DNA from: Pseudomonadota bacterium
GTDB taxonomy: Bacteria; Pseudomonadota; Gammaproteobacteria; Steroidobacterales; Steroidobacteraceae
DNA: 6,797 nt
Direction of reading: 5' to 3'
Assembly: GCA_021820785.1 (NCBI GenBank)
Contig: JAKADE010000150.1
Location: 1 to 6,797 of the forward strand
Of the stretch, positions 1 to 6,563 are shown one piece after another. Under the pieces are notes generated by a model. The model was not told where the DNA came from. It was given only the letters and a program-made list of their open reading frames with translations, and made no database searches. The stretch's first letter is position 1; the number at the start of each line of letters is the position of its first letter. Position numbers and translations under genes: made by a program.

Positions 1-5
1 GGTCG

Positions 6-34
6 TTGCGTCCGGCAGCCTTCGTGGATAGACT
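6..34 (+). promoter_or_regulatory. Putative sigma-70 promoter of the tRNA-Val gene
   Basis: A -35-like TTGCGT (6-11) and a -10-like TAGACT (29-34) are separated by exactly 17 bases and lie 18 bases upstream of the mature tRNA 5' end. A GC-rich stretch follows the -10, as is usual at stable-RNA promoters. A perfect 10-base palindrome, CCCTCGAGGG (41-50), lies in the expected leader. The assignment rests on spacing and position only; both hexamers match the consensus partially. Confidence 0.45.
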
Positions 35-52
35 TGCCGTCCCTCGAGGGAT

Positions 53-127
53 GGGCGGTTAGCTCAGCGGTAGAGCACTGCTTTCACACGGCAGGGGCCA
101 CTGGTTCGATCCCAGTACCGCCCACCA
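53..127 (+). tRNA. tRNA-Val (anticodon CAC)
   Basis: The full cloverleaf folds by eye. The acceptor stem GGGCGGT (53-59) pairs with ACCGCCC (117-123). The D arm is GCTC (62-65) with GAGC (73-76). The anticodon stem 78-82/90-94 closes with one T-G wobble around the loop TTCACAC, giving anticodon CAC at 85-87, which reads the valine codon GTG. The T arm ACTGG/CCAGT (100-104/112-116) encloses TTCGATC. The discriminator is A124, and CCA (125-127) is encoded. No base is missing, so the gene appears functional. Its 3' end directly abuts a repeat cluster that looks like an integration border. Confidence 0.97.
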
Positions 128-134
128 TAAAATC

Positions 135-180
135 AAGTACTTAGCGCTTCGCGTCCTCCAAAGTACGGCAAAAGTACGCG
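135..180. repeat. AAGTAC repeat cluster next to the tRNA 3' end; possible recombinase att/arm sites
   Basis: The hexamer AAGTAC occurs three times: 135-140 (inside the palindrome AAGTACTT, 135-142), 161-166 and 172-177. The last two lie in an 11-base tandem, AAAGTACGGCA then AAAGTACGCGA, about one helical turn apart. GTACTT (137-142) and AAGTAC (161-166) also form an inverted pair. Tyrosine recombinases of islands and prophages commonly integrate at tRNA 3' ends and leave core and short arm-type repeats there. That this is such a scar is inference: no integrase gene is visible and the partner border is not in the window. Confidence 0.4.
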
Positions 181-284
181 ATATTTGCCTGCAGAACCCC
201 GTCGCTGACGGTGCACTCCGAGCGTCGTTGCGGCGATCGGTGGCCGTTCCAGTCGATCGGCGAGTTTTCGCGGCACCGCCGGCT

Positions 285-690
285 GAGAATTCCGACCCCA
301 GCATCCACGCCGACGTCCTCGCTGGGCCGCTCGCGGTGGGAATGGGGGCATTCAGGCAATCGAGTGGCCTGCCACAGGGTCGGCGATGCGCTGGATCCTC
401 TTCCCCAAGTCCTCTGTACCCCGGCCGCCCCGGCGAAAACCTCCCGTCTTGAAGCGCACTGCGGGTCGGCGCCACGCTCGGCTGAGCGGCACGCCCCCGC
501 ACGCAGCGCTGTCGCGGTGTAGATCAATTCCCGGGCGATGACATCGAGCCGCGGACCGCGGTCGACCTCGAGATCGCTATGCGGTCTGTGTCGCTGCAGG
601 ACAGCCAGAGGGAGACAGATCCCATATCCACCGAGGCTCGGCACCTGAACGCCGCGAGCGGGAGGCCGAGCCCCCCATGAGCGCGGTAGC
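285..690 (-). pseudogene. Decayed LuxR-family (autoinducer-binding plus HTH) regulator remnant, frameshifted
   Basis: No intact gene lies here, but a LuxR-like protein can be pieced together on the minus strand. In one frame (about 659 to 423) RGVQVPSLGGYG and then SDLE match the late autoinducer-binding domain pattern of LuxR/SolR proteins (GVxVPxxGxxG, LA, DLE). SRREVFAGAA follows, where LuxR proteins have the REREVLxWAA entry to the HTH. A second frame (420 to 355) continues with EDLGKRIQRIADPVAGH, like the EIGxILxISxxTVxxH helices, and ends in TGA. A third frame (358 to about 285) gives CLNAPIPTASGPARTSA, resembling NAxxKLGARTRxQA. Upstream, AYRAHGGLGLPLA lies in yet another frame before RGVQVP. 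The ligand-binding N-terminal half is missing because the efflux gene ends at 814. At least two frameshifts make a working product very unlikely. The alignment is by eye, so the assignment is moderate. Confidence 0.5.
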
Positions 691-813
691 ACGCGGGAGA
701 CAAACATTTCTATGCGGTGCTCCCGAACACATCCGATATGCCACGTCGATTCGCTATCCGCCGGTCGAATCATGCAGGGCGAACCAGGGCAATCCCGCGG
801 CGCGCACTGCCGC

Positions 814-2349
814 TCACTCCCCCAGGGTGATGTGTTCCGGGCTGACACTTGAAGATCGCTTGAACATGAGCAGCAGGGGGATTGCCGCGAGCGTCGCGAG
901 GAGCAGCAGCTTGTAGTCGTCGATGAAGGCAATGATTTGAGCCTGCTGGGTGATCAGGGCGTCGAGTGCGGCTCGGCCCCTGGCGCTCAGGGGATCGAGA
1001 TAGTGTGCGATTCCCGGACTGCCAAGCGCATGACGGGCTGCGGTCACGTACTGGGTGAGATGTGCGTGGTTGATCTCCGTGTTCCGGGTGATGAGCGCGC
1101 TGACCACCGAGATTCCGACACTCGAGCCGATGTTGCGCGAGAGATTGAATACTCCCGCACCGCTCGTGCGGTCCTCGGCCGAGAGCGTCGAGAGTGCGAT
1201 CGCGTTCAGCGGTACGAACAGAAAGCCGAGTCCGACGCCCTGAACCACCGTAACGAAGATCGCCTCACTGATCGAAACGGCCGGCGTCCAGCCGGTCATG
1301 GCATAGAACGACCATCCGAGCATCGCGAGACCGATCGCCAGCAGCACTCGGTTGTTCAGCCGCCCCATCAGTCGGCCGACGAGAAGCATGGCGATCATCG
1401 AGCCCACCCCGCGTGGTCCCATCACCAGGCCGGCAGTGAGCACGGGGTAGTTCATCAGGCGCTGAAAGTACGGCGGCTGCAGGAACATCGAGGCGTAATA
1501 GGTCAGCCCGAGGATGGCGATGAAGATCACGCCGGCAGTGAAGTTGCGATCGCGAAACAGACTCGGCCTGATGAACGGACGCCGGGTGGTAAACGTGTGG
1601 ACCAGGAAGAGATAGAGGGCCGCGCAGACGATTGCGGCCACCATGACGATCTCCCAGGAACCGAACCAGTCCTTGGTCTCGCCCCGATCAAGGAAGATCT
1701 GCAGTGCACCGATCGCGACGCTCAATGTGCCGAAGCCGAACCAGTCCAGCCTTGCGCCGGCGGTGGGTTTCGGGCTCGGGAGGAACGCGGCCATGCCTAG
1801 GAAACACAGCACACCGAGCGGCAGGTTGATGTAGAACACGTAGCGCCAGCTGTAGCTCTCGGTAAGCCAGCCGCCGAGGACCGGGCCGAGCACCGGGCCG
1901 ACCATGATGCCGAAGCCGAACAGCGCCATCGCGAAGCCGTGGCGCTCCCGCGGATAGATGCTCACCAGCACGGACTGAGAGAGCGGCACGAGCGCCGCAC
2001 CGAATGCGCCCTGCAGCATGCGGTACACCACGATCTGGGTCAGCGAGCCGGCGATGCCGCAGAGCATCGAGGCGACGGTAAACCCCGCGACCGACACGAG
2101 AAACACCCGCTTGAGGCCGAAGCGCGCCGTGAGATATCCCGCCGGGGGAGTCATGATCGCCGCCACGGCGATGTAGGAAGTGAGCACCCAGCTGATCTGA
2201 TCCTGGCTGGCCGCGAGACTACCTTGCATGTAAGGCAGCGCGACGTTCGCGATCGTGCTGTCGAGCGCCTGCATCAGCGTCGCCAGGATCACGCAGACCG
2301 TGATCGCCCCGCGATTGCCGACCCCGCCCAGTATGCCGTCGGATTCCAT
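814..2349 (-). CDS. EmrB-type DHA2 family MFS drug:H+ antiporter (14 TM)
   Basis: This is the inner-membrane permease of a tripartite efflux pump, expected to use the proton gradient to drive hydrophobic toxicants into the adaptor/channel complex. The 511-residue length is typical of EmrB/QacA relatives. Visible family motifs are LDSTIANVALP at the end of TM1 (residues 29-39, Asp30 being the DHA2 motif D1 acidic residue), the MFS motif A loop GYLTARFGLKR (71-81) and the antiporter motif C GPVLGPVLGG (151-160). About 14 hydrophobic segments are spread over residues 15-497, with a periplasmic loop near 422-478 before the last one. ATG is at 2349, preceded by AAGGTG (2359-2354). It starts 9 bases after the adaptor stop, so the two are almost certainly co-transcribed and probably translationally coupled. 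No truncation or odd codon use is seen. Family assignment is firm; substrate cannot be read from sequence. Confidence 0.95.
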   Translation of the reverse strand: MESDGILGGVGNRGAITVCVILATLMQALDSTIANVALPYMQGSLAASQDQISWVLTSYIAVAAIMTPPAGYLTARFGLKRVFLVSVAGFTVASMLCGIAGSLTQIVVYRMLQGAFGAALVPLSQSVLVSIYPRERHGFAMALFGFGIMVGPVLGPVLGGWLTESYSWRYVFYINLPLGVLCFLGMAAFLPSPKPTAGARLDWFGFGTLSVAIGALQIFLDRGETKDWFGSWEIVMVAAIVCAALYLFLVHTFTTRRPFIRPSLFRDRNFTAGVIFIAILGLTYYASMFLQPPYFQRLMNYPVLTAGLVMGPRGVGSMIAMLLVGRLMGRLNNRVLLAIGLAMLGWSFYAMTGWTPAVSISEAIFVTVVQGVGLGFLFVPLNAIALSTLSAEDRTSGAGVFNLSRNIGSSVGISVVSALITRNTEINHAHLTQYVTAARHALGSPGIAHYLDPLSARGRAALDALITQQAQIIAFIDDYKLLLLATLAAIPLLLMFKRSSSVSPEHITLGE

Positions 2350-2358
2350 GGGACACCT

Positions 2359-3552
2359 TCAGAAGAGATGGGTGAGGAAGTGCGGCACGCCACGCGCGTG
2401 ACCGGTATCGATTTCGACCTCGGCGCTCATTCCAGCGCTAAGCGGCGGCATGCGCTTCTCGCTGGCATCGAGGCGGACGCGAAGCTTCACGCGCTGCACG
2501 ACCTTCACCCAATTGCCGCTCGAGTTCTGGGCGGGCAGGAGTGAGAACTCCTGCGCTGTCGCCGGGCTGACACTTTCGACGGTGCCCTGCCACTTCGCGT
2601 TCGGATACGTATCGACGGTCACCGTAGCCGGCTCACCCGGTCGCACGTAAGTCAGCTGCGTTTCCTTCGGCTTCGCTTCCACCCACAAGTCATGGGTATC
2701 GACGAGATAGAACGCCGTGGCCGAGGCTGCCAGATACGTGCCGGGCGCGATGGCAGACACATCGGTCACCACGCCTGCAAACGGCGCACGGACCACAGTG
2801 TGCCTAAGCTCGCGGCGCGCTTCGGCGACCCGCGCCTCGGCCTGCCGGTACAGCGGCCAGCGGGTCACGGGGAGACTCGCGTCGCCATCGAGCTTGGCGA
2901 GCTGAACGGTCGCCTGTTCGCGCAGCGCCGCCAGTCGATCCCGATCGGCCCGCAGCCGGAAACGCGTCTGATCGTAATCGGCCCGCGATTCGACCCCGTT
3001 GGCGAGCAACCGAACCGCTCGGGCGTAATTGGTGTCATCAAGCTTTACCTGGGCCCGGGCCGCCGCCGCCTCAGCCAGCATTCTCCGGTAGTCACGCTGC
3101 ATCGCCCTCAGGGAGAGCGCGATCTCGGCCCGGTCGGCTTCGGCCCGCTCAAGGGCAATCCGGAAGCGCAGCGGATCGAGACGATAGAGAACCTGCCCGG
3201 CATCCACCTGCTGATTGTCGTGCACCTCGACGGCCGCGACGATCCCCGATACGTCGGTGGAGATGCCGACCTTTTGCGCATTCACGAATGCGTCGTCGGT
3301 CGACATGACCTGGCCGCCGTAGACGTACCAGAATCCGGCGCCGATGAGCGCGATCGGCAGCAGGAGGAACAGCACCAGACGCAGCCGCTGCTGACCCGGT
3401 GAGCGCGGCAACTCAGGCTGGTTGGCCGCAGCAGGGGCCCGCTCATCCACGACTTCCGGCGCCTCGCGCGGGGCATCGCGCCGCAATGCAGATGTTTCCA
3501 CGGGACTCGCTTCGTCGAGGGAAGTGATCGATTCGGACTGTGAAGAGCTCAT
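2359..3552 (-). CDS. EmrA/HlyD-type periplasmic adaptor subunit (membrane fusion protein)
   Basis: The protein bridges the EmrB-type permease and the NodT channel across the periplasm. It has 397 residues. An unusually long, Pro/Ala/Glu-rich cytoplasmic tail (1-55) precedes one transmembrane anchor (about 57-79, LFLLLPIALIGAGFW). The first half of the lipoyl-like domain follows (about 88-126: STDVSGIVAAVEVHDNQQVD). A long alpha-helical hairpin rich in Ala/Arg/Glu spans about 130-250. The second lipoyl half starts at VVRAPFAGVV (253-262), and a beta-barrel follows. SGNWVKVVQR (345-354) is a family signature of EmrA-like adaptors. The start overlaps the channel gene stop (ATGA, 3549-3552), and AGGAGG (3562-3557) lies 4 bases upstream, inside the channel's last codons. 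The permease follows 9 bases downstream, so this is the middle gene of a three-gene pump operon. Confidence 0.95.
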   Translation of the reverse strand: MSSSQSESITSLDEASPVETSALRRDAPREAPEVVDERAPAAANQPELPRSPGQQRLRLVLFLLLPIALIGAGFWYVYGGQVMSTDDAFVNAQKVGISTDVSGIVAAVEVHDNQQVDAGQVLYRLDPLRFRIALERAEADRAEIALSLRAMQRDYRRMLAEAAAARAQVKLDDTNYARAVRLLANGVESRADYDQTRFRLRADRDRLAALREQATVQLAKLDGDASLPVTRWPLYRQAEARVAEARRELRHTVVRAPFAGVVTDVSAIAPGTYLAASATAFYLVDTHDLWVEAKPKETQLTYVRPGEPATVTVDTYPNAKWQGTVESVSPATAQEFSLLPAQNSSGNWVKVVQRVKLRVRLDASEKRMPPLSAGMSAEVEIDTGHARGVPHFLTHLF

Positions 3553-5030
3553 GATGCCTCCTGAGGTGCGCTCCCGCCGAGCGCGAGATAGAGTTGCGTG
3601 GTGTCGTAGTACTGCTGCGCTTCGGCTCGCAGCACGCCCAGGCGGGCGCTCAAACGCTGCCGCTCGGCGTCCAGGACCTGCAGAATTCCGGTCTTGCCGG
3701 CGCGGTAGCTTTCGCGCGTGAGTGCGACGCGGGCCCGCGCAGCTTGTAGTGCGTTCGATTGCGCCGAGACCATCTCGGCGTCGTGCTGCAGCGCGTCAAG
3801 CGCATCGGCGACCTGGCCGAACGACTCGAGCACGACCGCCTGATAGTCTGCAGCGCTTGCCCGCAGACGATCGAGCGACGCCCGGCGTTCGGCGCGCAGA
3901 CTGCCGCCGTCAAACAGCGGAGCAGTCAGCCCGGAGAGCAGCGACCAGGCGGCGTTCGAACGCTCGAACAGCGCTTGGCCTACGAGGCCCTGCCAGCCGC
4001 CCGCGGCGGTGAGGGTGATGTGCGGGTACAGATTCGCCGTCGCCACGCCCACCGCGGCGGTGGCGGCATGAAGCTGCGCTTCGGCGGCCAGGATGTCGGG
4101 CCGGCGCTGCACCAGCGAGGAGGGGAGCGAGAGAGGAATGCGCCGTGGCAGCGTCAGTTGACTCAGGGCGAGCGCCGGAGGTTGCCACTGTGCCGGGAAG
4201 CGTGCCGTCAGAACTGCGAGCGCATGCCGGGCGACGGCGAGCTGCTGGCGAAGCGCTGGCAGCAGCGTTTCATCCGCTGCGAGCTGGCTTTGGGCCGAAA
4301 CCACATCGACGCGGGAAACTGAACCGGCGCGAAATGCGCTGCGTACGAGCACGAGATTGCGGCGGTCTTCGGAGAGAAGCTCGGCGACAGCGCGAAGCTC
4401 GGTGCGCGCAGCCGCAGCCTGCAGGGCCTCTCGCACCACGCTTCCCGTTAGCGAGAGGTATACAGCGCGAGCCTCGCATCGCTGGTAGGTGGCCAGCGCA
4501 CGCCGCTCCTCCACCGAGCGCGCGATACCGCCCACATAATCGAGCGTATAGCTGACCGCAGCCCCTGCGGCTACGTAACTGAAGGCTGGGTTGTGGAGCG
4601 AGCCGAGCTGCTCACTGCCTACCTTCTGCCGCCCCGCGCCACCGATGAAGCTCACTTGCGGGTCAAGCCGGCCCGCGTCCGCCCGTACGAGCTCCCGAGC
4701 AGCCGCCACACGTGCCCTTGCTGCGACGAGCGAGGGATTGTGAGCCACCGCAGAGGCGACCAGCGCATTCAGCGCCGGGGAGTGGAACGAGCTCCACCAC
4801 TCGGCAGAGGGATTGCGGCCCAGGACGAGGTGCTGCGCATATGAACGCGCGGCCGAACGGCTGGCGGCCGGCGCAGCGCGCGATCCGAGATGCGCGGAGG
4901 TATGCGGCGCCCGATACCCGTTCGGCGCCGCAATACTTGGTGCTCTGAAGGTCGGGCCGACCGCGCACGCGCTGAGTGATGCGGCGACGATAGCCGGAAG
5001 AACGAAACGCGCTGTATTGGTGTTGCTCAT
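3549..5030 (-). CDS. NodT-family efflux outer-membrane lipoprotein channel
   Basis: A TolC-like trimeric channel subunit that would let the pump discharge outside the cell. From ATG 5030 it is 493 residues, usual for NodT/OprM-like proteins. The N-terminus is a lipoprotein signal: Asn/Thr/Arg start, hydrophobic stretch VLPAIVAASL, then lipobox LSAC with Cys at residue 22. Two OEP repeats follow. Characteristic stretches are NPSLVAARARVAAAR (first helical repeat, near 98-112), VQRRPDILAAEAQL (near 307-320), ANLYPHITLTAAGG (near 332-345) and PLFDGGSLRAE (near 371-381). The frame stays open to TTG at 5054, but ATG 5030 gives a standard signal length and has GAGA (5040-5037) six bases upstream. 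ATG 5036 is also possible. It is the first gene of the operon; its stop overlaps the adaptor start by four bases, and lysR is divergent. Confidence 0.93.
   Translation of the reverse strand: MSNTNTARFVLPAIVAASLSACAVGPTFRAPSIAAPNGYRAPHTSAHLGSRAAPAASRSAARSYAQHLVLGRNPSAEWWSSFHSPALNALVASAVAHNPSLVAARARVAAARELVRADAGRLDPQVSFIGGAGRQKVGSEQLGSLHNPAFSYVAAGAAVSYTLDYVGGIARSVEERRALATYQRCEARAVYLSLTGSVVREALQAAAARTELRAVAELLSEDRRNLVLVRSAFRAGSVSRVDVVSAQSQLAADETLLPALRQQLAVARHALAVLTARFPAQWQPPALALSQLTLPRRIPLSLPSSLVQRRPDILAAEAQLHAATAAVGVATANLYPHITLTAAGGWQGLVGQALFERSNAAWSLLSGLTAPLFDGGSLRAERRASLDRLRASAADYQAVVLESFGQVADALDALQHDAEMVSAQSNALQAARARVALTRESYRAGKTGILQVLDAERQRLSARLGVLRAEAQQYYDTTQLYLALGGSAPQEAS
3557..3562 (-). 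promoter_or_regulatory. Ribosome binding site of the adaptor gene, embedded in the upstream coding sequence
   Basis: A perfect AGGAGG on the minus strand lies 4 bases before the adaptor ATG (3552) and within the last codons of the outer-membrane channel gene. With the ATGA stop/start overlap it supports translational coupling of channel and adaptor, and fixes the adaptor start. Confidence 0.75.
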
Positions 5031-5123
5031 GGGCATTCTCGGCAATTCAAACAAGGCGACTTCAGGACGGGGCGCACTTTACTGAGGTGGGTTTTCTCCG
5101 GGAACACTCAAAGCAGAGACAGA

Positions 5124-5144
5124 GCGTTTCTTGGCAGGAAATGC
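5124..5144. promoter_or_regulatory. Putative LysR-type operator (TTTC-N7-GAAA dyad, T-N11-A)
   Basis: An imperfect 21-base inverted repeat, GCGTTTC (5124-5130) / GAAATGC (5138-5144), surrounds the 7-base spacer TTGGCAG; six of seven arm positions pair. The core has the T-N11-A geometry within an interrupted dyad that defines LysR-family boxes. It lies between the divergent lysR and pump operon, 94 bases from the channel ATG and about 170 from the lysR ATG, where such a protein would control both. Binding by this LysR is inference. Confidence 0.45.
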
Positions 5145-5299
5145 CCGAACTGTTCGTGTCGCCCGGCATTTGGCACCGCGACTTCCTCGCTGCGCGTGTG
5201 GGCGTCGATGTGGGGCGAAGACCGGGTGCGCAGCGGCTAGCGACACTGAGGCGGGCGCACGGCCACATAAGCCGGATGGAACTGGCGCTGGCCGATACC

Positions 5300-5318
5300 T
5301 GCGCGTAGAGTGCGCGCA
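5300..5318. promoter_or_regulatory. Perfect dyad TGCGCG-N7-CGCGCA abutting the lysR start codon
   Basis: TGCGCG (5300-5305) and CGCGCA (5313-5318) are perfect inverted arms around TAGAGTG. The last A is the A of the lysR ATG, so the element covers the place where a ribosome binding site should be; no clear Shine-Dalgarno is visible. In mRNA it could form a hairpin that limits initiation, or in DNA serve as an autoregulatory site. GC-rich context means chance cannot be excluded. Confidence 0.3.
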
Positions 5319-6262
5319 TGGATACCCTCACGGGCATCAAGGTGTTCCTCCAGGTCGTCGAGTCGGGCAGCTTCGTCGCTGCCGCCGACCGGCTCGACGT
5401 ATCGACTGCCATGGTGAGCAAACACGTGATGGCCGTGGAGCGGCGTCTCGGTGTGCGCCTCCTCAATCGCAACAGTCGCTCACTCAGTCTGACGGAGCCG
5501 GGTCGCATCTATTTCGAGCGTTGCAAGGTCATCCTCGAAGATCTCGAGGGAACCGAACTGGAGCTCGGCTCCCTCGGATCGACGCCGCGCGGCACACTCC
5601 GCGTCACCTGTCCGAGTTGGTTCGCCAGCGAACGTGTCGCGCGCGTACTCGCCGAATATCGGACGCATTTCCCCGAGATCGTCATCGACATCTCGTTCGA
5701 GGACCGGATGGTCGACCTCGTCGACGAAGGCTACGACCTCGCACTTCGCGTGGCGGACGATCTCAAATCGCTTCCCGCCGGGCTGATTGCCCGACCGCTG
5801 AGATCACTGCCCATCCTGATCGGCGCTTCACGCGATTACCTGAATCGCAACGGCGTACCACAAACGCCCCGGGAACTTGCCGAGCACGATTGCATCGCGT
5901 TGGGAAACATGGACTCATGGGTGTTCGAAAGTCCGCAAGGCCGAATCGAGGTGCCGGCGCGAATCGTACAGCGGTTCCGATCCATGGCCGGTATTCCGCA
6001 TGCGGTTGCGGCCGGTACGGGGCTTGCGCCCTTACCGCTCACCTTGTTCGAAGAACCCGCGGTGAAGGATATCGTGGTGCCAGTGCTCAGGGACTTTCCG
6101 CTGCGTCGCATGACGCTGTATGCGGTCTATGTCAGCCGGCGGTTCGTGCCGCTGAAGCTTCGCAGCTTTCTCGAGTTCGCAATCAAATCGGTCTCGGCCA
6201 TAGAAGCGCAGGGCCTGAGGGAAAGCGATCTCGCCCACTTCATGGATCCGTCAGAAGCATAG
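5318..6262 (+). CDS. LysR family transcriptional regulator (CrgA-like), divergent from efflux operon
   Basis: A 314-residue DNA-binding regulator of standard LysR length. The winged helix-turn-helix occupies residues 4-62: FLQVVESGSF, then AAADRLDVSTAMVSKHV (helices 2-3, about 21-37), then ERRLGVRLLNRNSRSLSLTE, closely following the LysR/CrgA consensus. A linker helix (about 60-88) leads to the periplasmic-binding-like effector domain, beginning at RGTLRVTCP (91-99) and including the YDLALRV motif of this subgroup. No residue essential to the fold seems absent. ATG 5318 is chosen because the conserved N-terminus begins there and the frame upstream is closed by TAG (5306-5308). The gene is divergent from the pump operon over 287 bases, the classic arrangement for a LysR protein controlling its neighbour and itself. 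The effector is unknown; a pump substrate is a reasonable guess. Confidence 0.95.
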   Translation: MDTLTGIKVFLQVVESGSFVAAADRLDVSTAMVSKHVMAVERRLGVRLLNRNSRSLSLTEPGRIYFERCKVILEDLEGTELELGSLGSTPRGTLRVTCPSWFASERVARVLAEYRTHFPEIVIDISFEDRMVDLVDEGYDLALRVADDLKSLPAGLIARPLRSLPILIGASRDYLNRNGVPQTPRELAEHDCIALGNMDSWVFESPQGRIEVPARIVQRFRSMAGIPHAVAAGTGLAPLPLTLFEEPAVKDIVVPVLRDFPLRRMTLYAVYVSRRFVPLKLRSFLEFAIKSVSAIEAQGLRESDLAHFMDPSEA

Positions 6263-6282
6263 TCCGGTCGACGACGGTGCCG

Positions 6283-6302
6283 ATCCGCGGTCTTGTGCGG
6301 AT
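6283..6302 (+). terminator. Weak stem-loop 20 bases after lysR stop
   Basis: ATCCGC (6283-6288) and GCGGAT (6297-6302) form a perfect 6-bp stem with an 8-base loop shortly downstream of the lysR stop. No U-tract follows, so intrinsic termination is uncertain; the call rests on position and pairing. Confidence 0.2.
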
Positions 6303-6386
6303 TGGCGCGGCCTGCTGCGGTGTATTCCCAGTGCCGACCGAGCGGCGGGATTCTCAGTGACCGGCAGTTCTCTGGCTGCGGAAACG

Positions 6387-6411
6387 CGCTGCATCGACGG
6401 CGTCGATAGCG
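6387..6411. other. 10-bp stem-loop with 2-base bulge
   Basis: CGCT (6387-6390) pairs with AGCG (6408-6411) and ATCGAC (6393-6398) with GTCGAT (6402-6407); GC (6391-6392) bulges and GGC is the loop. It could act as a terminator, RNA processing site or protein-binding dyad. No T-run follows. Confidence 0.35.
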
Positions 6412-6511
6412 TGGGTTCGGGTTGACCCCGGGGGCGTGCACGCCGCGGGCGGGCTCTGGCTGTGCACGACGCGGCCTTGCACACGGCAGAACGCCCGGAC
6501 TCGACCGAAGA

Positions 6512-6553
6512 GAAGATGGCGGTCGCCGCGCGCTGCGGGGCGCGACCGTCTTC
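6512..6553. other. 12-bp stem-loop with 3-base bulge, possible terminator or structured RNA
   Basis: GAAGA (6512-6516) plus CGGTCGC (6520-6526) are the exact inverse complement of GCGACCG (6542-6548) followed by TCTTC (6549-6553). Only TGG (6517-6519) bulges, and the loop is 15 bases. All twelve pairs are Watson-Crick. The 3' arm ends in TCTTC, a weak pyrimidine tail rather than a true U-tract. It lies between lysR and a possible gene at the right edge; function is unknown. Confidence 0.4.
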
Positions 6554-6563
6554 AGGATCACGG

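Noticed and set aside
141..932. 263-codon minus-strand frame as an intact gene
   Set aside because: Its start lies inside the permease gene, and only its middle part resembles a LuxR protein; the HTH continues in other frames. It is reported as a pseudogene remnant instead.
937..1800. 287-codon plus-strand frame antisense to the permease
   Set aside because: Composition is His/Arg/Glu-rich, as expected from the complement of hydrophobic codons, and the opposite strand encodes a well-matched MFS transporter.
1939..2544. 201-codon plus-strand frame across the permease/adaptor junction
   Set aside because: It spans the antisense of two clear genes and has no domain signature.
5052..5054. TTG at 5054 as the channel gene start
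   Set aside because: It adds eight residues before a standard lipoprotein signal and lacks a convincing ribosome binding site, whereas ATG 5030 has GAGA at good spacing.
5031..5123. A sigma-70 promoter for the pump operon (TAAAGT on the minus strand near 5070)
   Set aside because: The -10-like hexamer has no acceptable -35 at 16-18 bases; TTGAGT lies too far upstream, so the promoter cannot be assigned by eye.
5131..6360. 409-codon plus-strand frame overlapping lysR
   Set aside because: It is Arg/Gly/Pro-rich with no recognisable domain and covers the clear LysR protein in another frame; high GC content explains the missing stops.
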